The translations under genes were made by a program, and so were the position numbers. A DNA stretch of 64,000 bases from Flavivirga amylovorans (GTDB lineage Bacteria > Bacteroidota > Bacteroidia > Flavobacteriales > Flavobacteriaceae). Below are positions 8,359-17,985 of the stretch, piece by piece. Position 1 is the first letter of the stretch. Each line of letters begins with the position of its first letter. Location: NCBI RefSeq assembly GCF_030540875.1, contig NZ_JAUOEM010000005.1:62001-126000 (forward strand), read 5' to 3'. The notes under the pieces were generated by a model, which was given only the letters and a program-made list of their open reading frames with translations, made no database searches and was not told the DNA's origin.

Positions 8359-8991
8359 ATGAAAGTAGTAATATTTGGTTCTACAGGAACTATAGGTAAA
8401 CACCTTATTGAGCAATCTTTAGAAAAAGGACATCAGGTATTGGCTTTTTGTAGACATGCAGAAAAGCTAAACATATTCTCAAATCCAAATTTAAAAATAA
8501 AGGAAGGGGATGTGTTCAATATGGATGATGTAGCTTCGGCAGTAAAAAATCAAGATGCTGTTATAATAGCACTTGGTTCAGGGAAAAGCAGGAAAAGTAT
8601 TGTGAGATCTCAAGGCACAAAAAATATAATTGCGGCTATGGAGAATCATGGTGTGAATCGATTAATCTGCCAAAGTACGTTAGGGACTTATGAAAGTAAC
8701 GAGAACCTCAATTTCTTTTGGAAGTATATTATGTTTGGATGGTATTTAAAGCAGATTTTTTTAGATCACGAATTACAGGAACGTTATGTAAAGGATAGTG
8801 ATTTAGATTGGACTATTGTAAGGCCTGGTGCTTTTATTGATGGCGAAAAAACAGAACTTTACCGACATGGTTTTGGGGCTAAAGCAAAATCATTAAAGCT
8901 TAAAATTTCCAGAGCAGATGTTGCTGATTTTGTTTTAAAGCAAATAGGAGACCCTCGTTATTTGCATAAAACACCAGGGGTATCTTACTAA
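8359..8991 (+). CDS. Atypical SDR-type NAD(P)-binding oxidoreductase
   Basis: A 210-residue protein of the NmrA/atypical short-chain dehydrogenase group. It has the dinucleotide-binding glycine motif GSTGTIGKHL at the N-terminus, a DVFNMDDVASAV acidic turn, AVIIALGSG, and the family's WTIVRPGAF segment near residue 155. The classical SDR YxxxK pair is not evident, so it may be a redox sensor or a flavin/quinone reductase rather than an alcohol dehydrogenase. Cytoplasmic. It follows the AraC regulator on the same strand and ends at a strong terminator, so the two probably form a small regulon. Confidence 0.85.
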   Translation: MKVVIFGSTGTIGKHLIEQSLEKGHQVLAFCRHAEKLNIFSNPNLKIKEGDVFNMDDVASAVKNQDAVIIALGSGKSRKSIVRSQGTKNIIAAMENHGVNRLICQSTLGTYESNENLNFFWKYIMFGWYLKQIFLDHELQERYVKDSDLDWTIVRPGAFIDGEKTELYRHGFGAKAKSLKLKISRADVADFVLKQIGDPRYLHKTPGVSY

Positions 8992-9014
8992 CAATAAAAT
9001 AGTGTATAGCAAAA

Positions 9015-9046
9015 AAATCCTAAGTTTTTTACTTAGGATTTTTTTT
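9015..9046 (+). terminator. Rho-independent terminator after the SDR gene
   Basis: Perfect 11-base arms AAATCCTAAGT and ACTTAGGATTT around TTTTT, then more T. Because of the A run on its left it could also work on the other strand. Confidence 0.85.
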
Positions 9047-9190
9047 AAATATGGCATATTAACGCAACTATTGATTAAAAATGGCATCTATATATTTAGT
9101 ATGTATAGTTTATGGAAATAAATATATTCTTGTTTAGAGATGTTACTAAACAAAAATAATAGAAACTATGTATCACATAAAAAAATATAG

Positions 9191-10114
9191 ATGAAAAAAA
9201 ACATAAAGAAGATCGTTTTTCAAAAATTTGTTGTTATGATTTCATTAGGGCTGTTGGTGTCCTCATGCTCAAGCGATGATAATAGAGTTTCCATTGTTCC
9301 TGTAGATGACATATTTTACCTTCCAGTGGTCGTTCATGTTATAAATAAAGGAGAACCTGTTGGGGAAAACACAAATCTTTCTACAGAACGTATTAAAAGA
9401 CAAATTGAAATACTAAATGAGGATTTTCGTAGAAAAGAAGGCACTAGGGGCTATAATGATCATCCTGATGGAGGGGATTCTAAGATAGAGTTTGTTTTAG
9501 CAAAACGAGATCCCGACGGAAAACCTTTTGATGGTATAAACAGGATAGATACAACAAAAGTAAGCGTGCCTATTTTGGGGTATAATCCAAATCACTATGC
9601 ACAATATGCTTATTGGAACCCTAAAGATTATATTAACATTTGGACAACACCCTTACCAGAATCTACAGAATGTCTCGCATTGGGTTTTGCCACAGGGCCA
9701 GAAACAGATTTACCAGGAACAGAGCTTTTTTCATTGCCAGAACCTGAAGATGCAGAAGGGATCTTAGTTAATTGGTTGCATTTTGGGGAATCGGAGAGCT
9801 CATGTTATGCGCGATTTGGTAGAACCTTGACTCATGAAATGGGGCATTATTTAGGTGTATTGCATACATGGGGCGTTGGGGATTGTGAGAATAACGACTA
9901 TTGCGATGATACCCCGGCTGTAGACAAACCGGTTTATAATACTGCTTTTATTGGGTGTGAAGGAGTCCCTGCCATGATTAACAATTATATGACTTGGTCT
10001 CATGATGAGACTATGAATATGTTTACCAACGATCAGATTGCCCGAATGCATTATGTTTTAGAGCATCACAAGGGACGAAAAGCTTTATTGTCTAGTCATG
10101 CACTTAAGCCTTAA
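9191..10114 (+). CDS. M43 (pappalysin/cytophagalysin) zinc metalloprotease lipoprotein
   Basis: A secreted metalloprotease of 307 residues. A hydrophobic leader ends in the lipobox VSSCSSDD (Cys about residue 26), so it is predicted to be membrane-anchored. The metzincin zinc motif is HEMGHYLGVLH, His215-His225, with catalytic Glu216. It is followed by the Cys-rich DC-YCDDTP segment and a Met-turn region NYMTWSHDETMNMFT that M43B proteases share. The N-terminal part has LPVVVHVINKGEPVGE, as in cytophagalysin-like enzymes. No T9SS tail is present. It stands alone, following a terminator, with about 245 gene-free bases after it. The natural substrate is unknown. Confidence 0.92.
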   Translation: MKKNIKKIVFQKFVVMISLGLLVSSCSSDDNRVSIVPVDDIFYLPVVVHVINKGEPVGENTNLSTERIKRQIEILNEDFRRKEGTRGYNDHPDGGDSKIEFVLAKRDPDGKPFDGINRIDTTKVSVPILGYNPNHYAQYAYWNPKDYINIWTTPLPESTECLALGFATGPETDLPGTELFSLPEPEDAEGILVNWLHFGESESSCYARFGRTLTHEMGHYLGVLHTWGVGDCENNDYCDDTPAVDKPVYNTAFIGCEGVPAMINNYMTWSHDETMNMFTNDQIARMHYVLEHHKGRKALLSSHALKP

Positions 10115-10361
10115 ATATATGAGTAAAGCGTTTAAAAATAATAGTATTCGTGGGCGTATAAACTCATGGGTTTTTAAAATGCTTTCCAGGTATATGAATA
10201 TACTTTTCGAGAATTCAAAACGAACACTTTTTAAAAACCATTAGCTAAATTTTGATTTGTGCATAATAAATTTTTAATTTCGCTAGTAGGCGAATTAGAA
10301 TCATTGAAATAGATTCTTATCCAAATCGTTGTACAATAAAATATTAACCTTTAGACTAAAA

Positions 10362-11360
10362 ATGAAAATAATAGCTCCAATTTTATTAATGTTTTTATAC
10401 ATTAACCATAATCTTCCTTCTGATCCTATAAAAATCACTAATCCAAACCACAAAGATTTTTTAAATCTGAATGGTCATGTGAAATCAATTAAAACCAACA
10501 TGTATGATATTGAAGAAGGTAAAGAGGAGCTGTATGAAAAAGAAATAATAACATTTAATATAAAAGGGTTTAAAATAGATGAATCTTCATATAATGCGGA
10601 TGGCAGCATAGATTATACTATAAAATATGCATACGATGACCATAATAATTTAATTGAAAAGCGTCAATATAGTCCTGAGGATAATGATATTGAAACGGAA
10701 AAATATCTATACGATAAAAGTAATAATCTTATCGAAGAGAAAAATTACGAAAATGAGAAGCTTGACTCTAAAATAGTATATGAATACGATACTCATGGTA
10801 ATAGAGTAAAGAAGACAAATTTTGATTCAAAAAACAGAAAAAGGAGTTATGAGTTATATCTGTATGATGCTAATGGGAATAGAGTAGGAGAGCAGCACTA
10901 CAATTCTGGTAAGTTGAAGACTAAGGCAGTATATAAATTCGACAAGAATAATGATAAAGTTCAACAATTAAGATATAATTCTAAAAATGAACTAGAATTC
11001 AAGACATTCTATGCATATGATGATGCACATAAATTAATAGAAGTTAAAAGCTATTATGGAGTTCGTAATAATAATAAATTTGCGAAAAAAAATACATTTG
11101 TCTACAATAGTCAAGGAAAAAAATCGGAAGTTTTGAAATATAATGCTGATGATGTCGCTATAGAGCGAACTGATTTTAAATACAACGAAAACCAAGATAT
11201 TACTTTTATTAACCGTTTTGGTAGTAATGGTTCACTACTAAAAAGTAATGAATCTAGTTATACATTAGACGAAAAAAATAATTGGACCAAATTAACAGAT
11301 TATTTAAATAGAGAAAAGTACCGTGTTTGGGTTCGTGACATTGAGTACTTTGATGAATAG
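10362..11360 (+). CDS. Secreted YD-repeat-like protein
   Basis: A 332-residue exported protein made mostly of about nine imperfect repeats of roughly 23-27 residues, with patterns such as YLYDKSNNLIEEKNY, YEYDTHGNRVKKTNF and YLYDANGNRVGEQHY. These are YD/RHS-type strands. In Bacteroidota such short proteins are often free-standing and not polymorphic toxins, and no C-terminal toxin domain is seen here. The ATG at 10362 gives the signal-like segment MKIIAPILLMFLYINH; an upstream TTG at 10329 is less likely. No partner gene is obvious; a 4-TM protein follows after 122 bases. Function unknown. Confidence 0.75.
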   Translation: MKIIAPILLMFLYINHNLPSDPIKITNPNHKDFLNLNGHVKSIKTNMYDIEEGKEELYEKEIITFNIKGFKIDESSYNADGSIDYTIKYAYDDHNNLIEKRQYSPEDNDIETEKYLYDKSNNLIEEKNYENEKLDSKIVYEYDTHGNRVKKTNFDSKNRKRSYELYLYDANGNRVGEQHYNSGKLKTKAVYKFDKNNDKVQQLRYNSKNELEFKTFYAYDDAHKLIEVKSYYGVRNNNKFAKKNTFVYNSQGKKSEVLKYNADDVAIERTDFKYNENQDITFINRFGSNGSLLKSNESSYTLDEKNNWTKLTDYLNREKYRVWVRDIEYFDE

Positions 11361-11482
11361 AAATTGAAGTCATTACAGGTATTCTTTATATTTTAAAGTT
11401 AAATACTTAGGCAACTGTTTGCTAAGAAAATGCGTCTTAATTAATAAATAGCAGTATCTATTTATTAACCGAGGTATAAATC

Positions 11483-11935
11483 ATGGATTTAAAACAAAGC
11501 ATTTCCCAAAAGCAAGCCAATACATCGACTACTATTACAAGACCTCCTAAATGGCGATTACACCTCATGCGAGTGTTGTTTCTTTTAAATGTGATCGGTT
11601 TGGCATTTGATAATTGGTCTGCAATTCTTTTCCCTAAAGAACAAATGGACACGCTAACAGGAGTTGCTATAAGCTTTTGGGCAGCCTTCTCTTTACTAAA
11701 CATATTAGGAGTCAGGTTTCCTCTAAAATTAATCCCGATATTATTACTCCAATTATTATACAAAACCACTTGGATTATTGGAACCTATCTACCAGCCAAA
11801 AAGAATGAATTATTGAACGATGATCTGGAAGCGTTTTTATGGGTTTGTATAGCTGGCATTGTTTTAAATTTATTAATCATTCCATGGGGATATGTATATA
11901 GGTTCTACTTAAAAGGTTTTTTTGAATTGAAATAA
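11483..11935 (+). CDS. Four-TM membrane protein of unknown function
   Basis: A 150-residue inner-membrane protein with four hydrophobic segments (about residues 28-48, 58-78, 80-100 and 118-140). A Thr/Ser-rich polar N-terminus lacks a signal peptide. Loops carry WSAILFPKEQMDTLTG and YLPAKKNELLNDDLEAF. I recognise no family. It sits between the YD-repeat-like gene and the alpha/beta hydrolase gene on the same strand, with gaps of 122 and about 67 bases, so co-transcription with the hydrolase is possible. The complementary-strand ORF in the same place is a shadow. Confidence 0.65.
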   Translation: MDLKQSISQKQANTSTTITRPPKWRLHLMRVLFLLNVIGLAFDNWSAILFPKEQMDTLTGVAISFWAAFSLLNILGVRFPLKLIPILLLQLLYKTTWIIGTYLPAKKNELLNDDLEAFLWVCIAGIVLNLLIIPWGYVYRFYLKGFFELK

Positions 11936-12002
11936 TATATTTTCGCTTATCATTAGATATAAAACATTGAAACGATTTCATATCAAGTCGTTGCCAAACA
12001 TA

Positions 12003-13118
12003 ATGCAATCACTTAAAAATATTATGATAATAAAATATATTTTAATAGTTCCTTTATTTATAACGTCTATTATATTCGGACAAGAAAAAAGACCTCAATT
12101 ACCCAAGAAACCTTATCCATATCTTTCTGAAGAAATAACTTTCAAAAATTTTGAAGCAAATATATCTTTATCAGGAACCTTAACAATACCTAACTCAAAT
12201 GAAAACAATAATTTTCCTACCGTTATTTTGATTTCAGGTAGTGGTCCTGACGAAAGAGATGCTGAATTATTTGGACATAAGCCTTTTCTTGTATTATCAG
12301 ATTATCTTACTCGAAATGGAATTGCTGTCTTAAGATTTGATGAACGTGGAACTGGGGAATCAGAAGGGAATTTTAAAACAGCTACTTCTTTTGATTTTAA
12401 AACAGATGTTGAAAGCGCCATAAGCTATTTAAAGACAAGAAATGATATAAATGAAATAGGTTTAATTGGACATAGTGAAGGAGGTTTAATTGCTCCAATG
12501 GCTGCTTCTAATAAAGAAATTAAATTTATCATATTGTTGGCTGGTCCAGTATTACCTGCAAAAGAAATCTCTTTATTACAACATGAACTCATGTCTAGAG
12601 CTAATAAATTTACTGAAGAAGATATTGTGAAATCTTTAAATAGTCGTGCCGAAATTCTCGATTTAATTATTAACTATAATAATGAACTAGAGCCTTTAGC
12701 TCAATTAAAAAATAAAATAAAAAAATTATTAAATTCAGACACTACATTAGAAATACCAAATGGAATGGATAAACAAAAATTCATTAGGATTTTAACGAAT
12801 CAATCTGTTAGTCCCTGGATGAGGTATATGCTTAAACATGATCCATATGAAACTTTAAAACAAGTTACTTGTCCTGTTTTAGTTTTAAATGGAAGTAAAG
12901 ATTTACAGGTTCCATCTACACGAAATTTGGATACAGCTGAAAAGGCTTTAAGAGAAGGGTCTAATATTAACTTTACAATTCAAGAATTACCAAATTTGAA
13001 TCACTTATTTCAAGAATGTACAACAGGATCACCAAATGAATATGCGGAAATTGAACAAACCTTATCCCCTGTCCTACTATCAATAATTAATAGTTGGATT
13101 AAAGGACTTAAACTATAG
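12003..13118 (+). CDS. Secreted alpha/beta hydrolase (esterase-like)
   Basis: A serine hydrolase of 371 residues from the ATG at 12003; 12024 is an alternative ATG, and a TTG at 11967 seems too early. A signal peptide ends near IIFGQ. The alpha/beta core starts with FPTVILISGSGPDERD (oxyanion-hole side), then RFDERGTGES, the nucleophile elbow GLIGHSEGG (Ser158), an acid in VLNGSKDLQVP, and the catalytic His in LPNLNHLFQ. This matches the family of periplasmic acyl-ester hydrolases often found in Bacteroidota (YbbA/Aes-like). The substrate is unknown. About 240 bases without genes follow. Confidence 0.86.
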   Translation: MQSLKNIMIIKYILIVPLFITSIIFGQEKRPQLPKKPYPYLSEEITFKNFEANISLSGTLTIPNSNENNNFPTVILISGSGPDERDAELFGHKPFLVLSDYLTRNGIAVLRFDERGTGESEGNFKTATSFDFKTDVESAISYLKTRNDINEIGLIGHSEGGLIAPMAASNKEIKFIILLAGPVLPAKEISLLQHELMSRANKFTEEDIVKSLNSRAEILDLIINYNNELEPLAQLKNKIKKLLNSDTTLEIPNGMDKQKFIRILTNQSVSPWMRYMLKHDPYETLKQVTCPVLVLNGSKDLQVPSTRNLDTAEKALREGSNINFTIQELPNLNHLFQECTTGSPNEYAEIEQTLSPVLLSIINSWIKGLKL

Positions 13119-13355
13119 TTAATTTATTTTAAATTCTTAAAAGTTACGTTAGGCAACACTGCATAAAAAAATGCGGGTTTTGTTACTTAATTCAAAGGTT
13201 CTTGTTCCTTTATTATGTCCGCTTAAACTTATTTATTACTTTTAATTTGATAAGAAACAAAACTATAAATAAGTATAAGCTAAGTGCATGATTCGAAAAT
13301 CCCTGATTTCCTAATCCCACACTTTTCTTATGCAAACCCTATAAGCGTAACCAAA

Positions 13356-14831
13356 TCATTCCCCACTTCCAAACCGTTTCATTTCTTGCAAAGGCTCTAA
13401 GGTTTGTTCATTTTTCCAAGTCGTAGTATTAAACGCTTTAAGCAGGGTATATGGCACCACTTTTTCTTGTTTTATTGAAGCAAAGCCATCTACAGTAATG
13501 TTTCTAGTATCGGTGAAAAGTAATTCCTCTTTATTACGGTTATTACCTTCAATATTAAATTCAAGCCCCACTTTATTTTTAGTTCGGCTATTTTCAATTA
13601 GTTTTAAGCCTCGGCTCACATAAAAATAGGCCCCTTTTATTCTTTTAATATACTTGGGCTGATATTTGTTTTCGCTGTTCTTCTCATAGATATAAGTACC
13701 TTCACTCACATTTTCTATAAACTTGACGCCTAGAACGAGTTTTAAGTTTACTTTTCTACCATGACGAGAGCCATAATATTTATAATCTACTTTGGTAACC
13801 GCATAACTTTCTCCCGAAATAAATAGTTTTCCTGTAAATTTTGCTTTTCCTTTTCGTGGTTTGTAGCTAATAATATAAGTAAGATCTCCATTGTTGTAGC
13901 CCACATCTTCGAATGTATGGTCATACAATTTAGGGTTTATAACACCTTTTAAAAATGAGCTATTAGTAAACATGGCATTGTGCAATAAATAGCCCGTCTT
14001 ACTTTTAAGATCGTACACATTGTATTCATTTTTCATCTTCTCTTTAAAGTCTTTATTTCTTAATGATAATGAATCATCTACTTTAAATAACCCCGATTTA
14101 ACCTTATAGGTTTTCATGGTGTCTATATATTTTAAAGCCATGGTTTGTGCTTTTTCTTGCACGGATTCAATGGCAAAATCATTCTTATGATCAAAAAGCT
14201 TAGTGGCTTTATTAACAACTAGTTTGCAGCTATCTTGATCTAAACTTGATAATTCACCTTTAAAATCTGAAAAATGAATGATGTTACTCGATCTGATATG
14301 CCTGGAGAGCGAGTCCAAACTCTTATTCGCCTTTTTTATATTTTTAGATTTTACATGAGATGCTTTTTCAATATCAAAGTCTAAACTTTTAAATTTTGCA
14401 TAATCTGTTGTTCTATAAAATACGTTGTATGTTTTCAGGTTAATGTCATAATTCTCATTTAGTTTTGCATTAACTTTAGCGATGATAGAATCTACATTAG
14501 GGCGTTTGTTGCTAATATAAACCTCATTGAGTTGATTAATAGCAGGTTCTAAAGGAATAATAAAGTTAAGAGCTTCCATGGCTGCAATACTAAGTACTTT
14601 ATTTTCATATCCTAAACAAGAAATGGTAACAGTCTTATTTTTAACATCTTCAGGACTCAAACTAAAATAACCTTCTTCGTTAGAGATAACCCCACTAAAT
14701 TCACTTGTTCTAATGTTAGCATAAGGTATAGGAATGTTATTTTTTTTGTCTATTAGTTTGGCTGTGATGTTTTGAGAATTCATACAAAAGCCAACAGATA
14801 AAAAAACAATAAGTAAGACTAATTTTTTCAT
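13356..14831 (-). CDS. Outer-membrane protein with carboxypeptidase-like regulatory domain
   Basis: A 491-residue exported protein: signal peptide ending near CMNSQ, then a CarboxypepD_reg-like beta-sandwich (about residues 20-100, with ISNEEGYFSLSP and VTISCLGYENK). A large region of unknown fold follows (residues 110-491) with beta-rich segments such as GKLFISGESYAVTKVDYKYYGSRHGRK. The same two-part design is found in the paralogue at 24402-25691. The ATG at 14829-14831 (MKKLVLL) is preferred to the in-frame ATG at 14846. It converges with the hydrolase gene to its left and diverges from ychF. Possibly surface or cell-envelope; function unknown. Confidence 0.8.
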   Translation of the reverse strand: MKKLVLLIVFLSVGFCMNSQNITAKLIDKKNNIPIPYANIRTSEFSGVISNEEGYFSLSPEDVKNKTVTISCLGYENKVLSIAAMEALNFIIPLEPAINQLNEVYISNKRPNVDSIIAKVNAKLNENYDINLKTYNVFYRTTDYAKFKSLDFDIEKASHVKSKNIKKANKSLDSLSRHIRSSNIIHFSDFKGELSSLDQDSCKLVVNKATKLFDHKNDFAIESVQEKAQTMALKYIDTMKTYKVKSGLFKVDDSLSLRNKDFKEKMKNEYNVYDLKSKTGYLLHNAMFTNSSFLKGVINPKLYDHTFEDVGYNNGDLTYIISYKPRKGKAKFTGKLFISGESYAVTKVDYKYYGSRHGRKVNLKLVLGVKFIENVSEGTYIYEKNSENKYQPKYIKRIKGAYFYVSRGLKLIENSRTKNKVGLEFNIEGNNRNKEELLFTDTRNITVDGFASIKQEKVVPYTLLKAFNTTTWKNEQTLEPLQEMKRFGSGE

Positions 14832-15115
14832 AAGCAATGGTTTCATAAAATCAACGAATATATTAGGGTAATGTTACATTTTGAGTTGTATTATTATTCA
14901 TAAATCGTTTATAAAAATAAGTATAAAAAATTAGGTTATTATATATTTAACAAATAGAACATTTCTATAAAAAGACAAGAACTACGCAAATTTTATAAGA
15001 ATCTATAAAGGTATTAAGTGAAGCAAGAATATGAATCACTAAGTTTACACAGGTTTGAAATTTGCCGATAGACAGATATAGTTATAATTTTTATAAAATA
15101 CTGTTAATTATAATA

Positions 15116-15123
15116 TATCTTTG
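15116..15123 (+). promoter_or_regulatory. -7 element of ychF
   Basis: TATCTTTG matches TAnnTTTG, 52 bases before the ATG. No clear -33 TTTG. Transcription would start near 15130, so the palindrome at 15141-15158 would be in the leader. Confidence 0.55.
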
Positions 15124-15140
15124 CACTCGCAAAAAATAGA

Positions 15141-15158
15141 TTCCCGTCTTTGCGGGAA
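15141..15158. repeat. GATTCC-type palindrome in the ychF leader
   Basis: TTCCCG and CGGGAA arms around TCTTTG, preceded by AGA as in the related elements at 4624, 24380 and 54606. It ends 17 bases before the ychF ATG and would fold in the mRNA next to the ribosome-binding region. Confidence 0.6.
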
Positions 15159-15175
15159 AGAAAAATAAATTTTCA

Positions 15176-16270
15176 ATGAAAGCAGGAATTGTAGGATTGC
15201 CAAACGTAGGAAAGTCAACGTTATTTAATTGTTTATCGAATGCTAAAGCGCAAAGTGCAAACTTTCCTTTTTGTACCATAGAACCTAACATTGGTGTGGT
15301 TAATGTACCAGATCCAAGATTAGAAAAATTGGAAGCGTTGGTAGTCCCTGAACGTGTGCAACCAGCAACTGTTGAGATTGTAGATATTGCCGGATTGGTA
15401 AAAGGAGCTAGTAAGGGAGAAGGTTTAGGAAATCAGTTCTTAGCAAATATTAGAGAAACAGATGCTATTCTACATGTATTACGCTGTTTTGATAATGATA
15501 ATATTGTACATGTTGATGGTCATGTAGATCCCATAAGAGATAAAGAAACTATCGATATGGAACTACAACTTAAAGATTTAGAGACTGCCGATAAAAAGCT
15601 TGATAAAGTAAAGCGTGCTGCTAAAACAGGAAATAAAGAGGCTCAAAAAGAAGAGGCTGTATTATTAACTATAAAGGCAGGTTTAGAGGCTGGGACATCT
15701 GTTCGTGCTTTAGAATTTAGTGAAGATGATTATGCTGATTTTGTAGTACCATCTCAATTCATTACAGATAAACCTGTGATGTATGTTTGTAATGTAGACG
15801 AAGGAGCTGCAGTTTCTGGTAATGCCTATGTTGAAAAGGTAAGAGAAGCCGTAAAGGATGAAAAAGCTGAGGTATTAGTTTTAGCTGTAGGAACAGAAGC
15901 CGATATTAATGAGTTGGATGATTATGAAGAGCGTCAAATGTTTTTACAAGATATAGGATTAGAAGAGCCTGGATCGGCTAAATTAATTCGTTCTGCATAC
16001 AAGTTGCTAAATCAACAAACTTACTTTACAGCTGGAGTAAAAGAAGTACGTGCTTGGACTATAGATATTGGAGCCAGTGCACCACAAGCTGCGGGTGTTA
16101 TACATACCGATTTTGAAAAAGGCTTTATTCGTGCCGAAGTTATTGGTTATGATGATTATGTGTCTTTTGGAAGTGAGGCCAAAGTAAAGGAAGCTGGAAA
16201 AATGCGTGTGGAAGGTAAAAATTATATTGTTAAAGATGGCGATGTGATGCATTTCTTGTTTAATGTTTAG
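15176..16270 (+). CDS. ychF: Ribosome-binding ATPase YchF (Obg family)
   Basis: A 364-residue TRAFAC P-loop protein that binds ribosomes and hydrolyses ATP, with a conserved role in stress and redox response. Seen: P-loop GLPNVGKST at the N-terminus, switch [31 protein letters not shown] (G3), a coiled-coil arm (about 130-190), the NVDE G4-like motif that replaces NKxD and gives ATP preference, and the C-terminal TGS domain (about 280-364). The length is the family's usual one. It is preceded by its own -7 box and a palindromic repeat in the leader, and followed by a degenerate tandem-repeat tract. Confidence 0.97.
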   Translation: MKAGIVGLPNVGKSTLFNCLSNAKAQSANFPFCTIEPNIGVVNVPDPRLEKLEALVVPERVQPATVEIVDIAGLVKGASKGEGLGNQFLANIRETDAILHVLRCFDNDNIVHVDGHVDPIRDKETIDMELQLKDLETADKKLDKVKRAAKTGNKEAQKEEAVLLTIKAGLEAGTSVRALEFSEDDYADFVVPSQFITDKPVMYVCNVDEGAAVSGNAYVEKVREAVKDEKAEVLVLAVGTEADINELDDYEERQMFLQDIGLEEPGSAKLIRSAYKLLNQQTYFTAGVKEVRAWTIDIGASAPQAAGVIHTDFEKGFIRAEVIGYDDYVSFGSEAKVKEAGKMRVEGKNYIVKDGDVMHFLFNV

Positions 16271-16309
16271 GGTTTGTTTGGTTTAGAGGGTATAGACTAT
16301 ATACTTATA

Positions 16310-16905
16310 GTTATAACTATTATTTACTTGTTGTTAAATATTTTATGTAGCTAAGGATTGTTGCTGTTTTTTGAATAGTGTGTATATCTTTTTCCCGCAA
16401 AGGCGCAAAGGAAATGTGGATTGCTGTTTACCGAATACTGCAACTGTTTACTGAACACTGAGACTGCCAACTGAACATTGAACACTACTAACTTTATATT
16501 AATGATCATCCTTTTTCTCGCAAAGGCGCAAAGACACAAAGAAGATACGGATTGCTGTTTACTGAACATTGAGACTGCCAACTGAACATTGAACACTACT
16601 AATTTTATATTAATGATCATCCTTTTTCTCGCAAAGGCGCAAAGACACAAAGAAGATACGGCTTACTGCTAACTGAACACTGAGACTGTCAACTATGACT
16701 GCTAACTAGTAATAATCATTATTTACTTATTGTTAAATACCGTGTGTGGCTGTTTCCTGAATACAGTGAACGTTACTAACTTTATATTAATATATATCCT
16801 TTACTCGCAAAGGCACTAAGACGCAAAGAAAATAGCCTTACTGCTTACCGAACACTGCTTACTGAATACTGCAACTGTTTACTGAACTCTTAATATCACT
16901 TCTGA
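16310..16905. repeat. Degenerate tandem-repeat tract
   Basis: Units of about 111-123 bases begin at 16387, 16510, 16621 and 16798, each with a core like CTCGCAAAGGCGCAAAGACA followed by runs of ACTGAACACTG and AACTGAACATTG. The 16510 and 16621 units are nearly identical for about 110 bases. A longer-range duplication places ATTATTTACTTGTTGTTAAATA (16318) and a close copy (16718) about 400 bases apart. An ORF reads through part of it on the minus strand, but it only translates the repeat and is not a gene. Confidence 0.85.
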
Positions 16906-16965
16906 ACATCGTAATTTTTCAGTATCTAAAATAAATACTAAAAAGCAGGCGACTACCTTCGTTCC

Positions 16966-17874
16966 ATGCAAACAACAAGAAATTTTGTTTATGGTGTTTT
17001 TTTAGGAATTCTGGGTATTGTATTATTTTCCTCGAAAGCAGTTATGGTCAAACTAGCGTATCAATACAACGTAGATACGATTAGCCTTTTGCTACTTAGA
17101 ATGCTGTTTTCCTTTCCTTTTTACATCATTATCGCCTTCTTATACCGAAATCAGAAAAAAGAGGTTGTAATAAAGAATAAGGATTATGTCTGGGTGGTCT
17201 TTTTTGGGTTTGTTGGGTATTATTTAGCCAGTTATTTTGATTTTGTAGGCCTTACCTATATAAAAGCAAGTTTAGAACGTATCATTTTGTTTTTGTATCC
17301 TACCATCGTACTTCTTTTGAACAGATTCATTTTAAAGCAACCAATCACCAAAATTCAAGCAGGTGCTATAGCCTTAACCTATTTAGGCATTGTTATAGCG
17401 TTTTGGGACGAGGTTGCCATTTCTGGAAATGACACCTATATAGGCGGTTTTTTTATTTTACTTAGTGCCATAACCTATGCGTGGTATTTAGTAGGGAGTG
17501 GCTGGCTAATTCCTAAATTTGGTGTTGTTAAGTTTACTGCATATGCCATGATCGTTTCATGTGCTTGTGTATTTATTCATTATAGCATTGTAAGCCAAGT
17601 AGACCTGTTTAGTTTTTCATGGGAAGTTTATTTTCTGGGGTTTTTAATTGCCATTTTTGCGACCGTGATTCCGTCATTTTTAGTATCAGCTTCTATTAAA
17701 ATAATCAGTTCATCGAACTTTGCAATTGTAGCTGGTATTGGACCAATTTCTACCATTGTTTTGGCTTCAATTTTCTTAAATGAAGTCCTAACGTTATTGC
17801 AACTTTTTGGGGCTCTGACCGTTATAATAGGTATTTTGTTAGTGTCTTTAAAGAAACCAAAAATTAAAGAATAA
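16966..17874 (+). CDS. EamA/DMT-superfamily transporter
   Basis: A 302-residue inner-membrane permease of the drug/metabolite transporter superfamily. It has ten hydrophobic segments arranged as two EamA repeats (about residues 8-145 and 160-295), with the family's GSGWLIPKFG loop between halves and a short Lys-rich C-terminus (LKKPKIKE). Such proteins export amino acids, nucleosides or drugs, or import metabolites; the substrate cannot be read from sequence. No signal peptide beyond TM1. The gene sits alone between the repeat tract and parE; no promoter match was found close to the ATG. Confidence 0.92.
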   Translation: MQTTRNFVYGVFLGILGIVLFSSKAVMVKLAYQYNVDTISLLLLRMLFSFPFYIIIAFLYRNQKKEVVIKNKDYVWVVFFGFVGYYLASYFDFVGLTYIKASLERIILFLYPTIVLLLNRFILKQPITKIQAGAIALTYLGIVIAFWDEVAISGNDTYIGGFFILLSAITYAWYLVGSGWLIPKFGVVKFTAYAMIVSCACVFIHYSIVSQVDLFSFSWEVYFLGFLIAIFATVIPSFLVSASIKIISSSNFAIVAGIGPISTIVLASIFLNEVLTLLQLFGALTVIIGILLVSLKKPKIKE

Positions 17875-17985
17875 GGTTCTCAACAAAAACAGTTTTATAT
17901 TGTTAATTACTTTGTGTGACGGAGGTTTTATTTTTTACACCGTTGTCTTATATTAGCATTCTATCATTAAATTTAGCGCAGTTCT

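Larger units (their letters stand above)
14847..15175. other. Gap between the envelope-protein gene and ychF
   Basis: AT-rich, no convincing ORF. It holds the ychF -7 element (15116-15123) and a palindromic repeat in the ychF leader (15141-15158). Confidence 0.6.

Noticed and set aside
10164-10242. Inverted repeat ATGGGTTTTTAAAA / TTTTTAAAAACCAT after the M43 protease gene
   Set aside because: Arms are imperfect and AT-rich and the loop is long; not strong enough to call a terminator or an element.
10329-11360. RHS-type polymorphic toxin
   Set aside because: It has YD-like repeats but is small, with no core-shell domain, no C-terminal toxin and no immunity gene after it.
11458-11769. Minus-strand ORF opposite the 4-TM protein
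   Set aside because: Overlaps a better plus-strand gene with clear TM pattern; no family or upstream signal.
16351-16650. Minus-strand ORF of 99 residues in the repeat tract
   Set aside because: It repeats itself (CLCAFARKRMIINIKLVVFNVQLAVS twice) because it translates the 111-base tandem repeat; no start context and no family.
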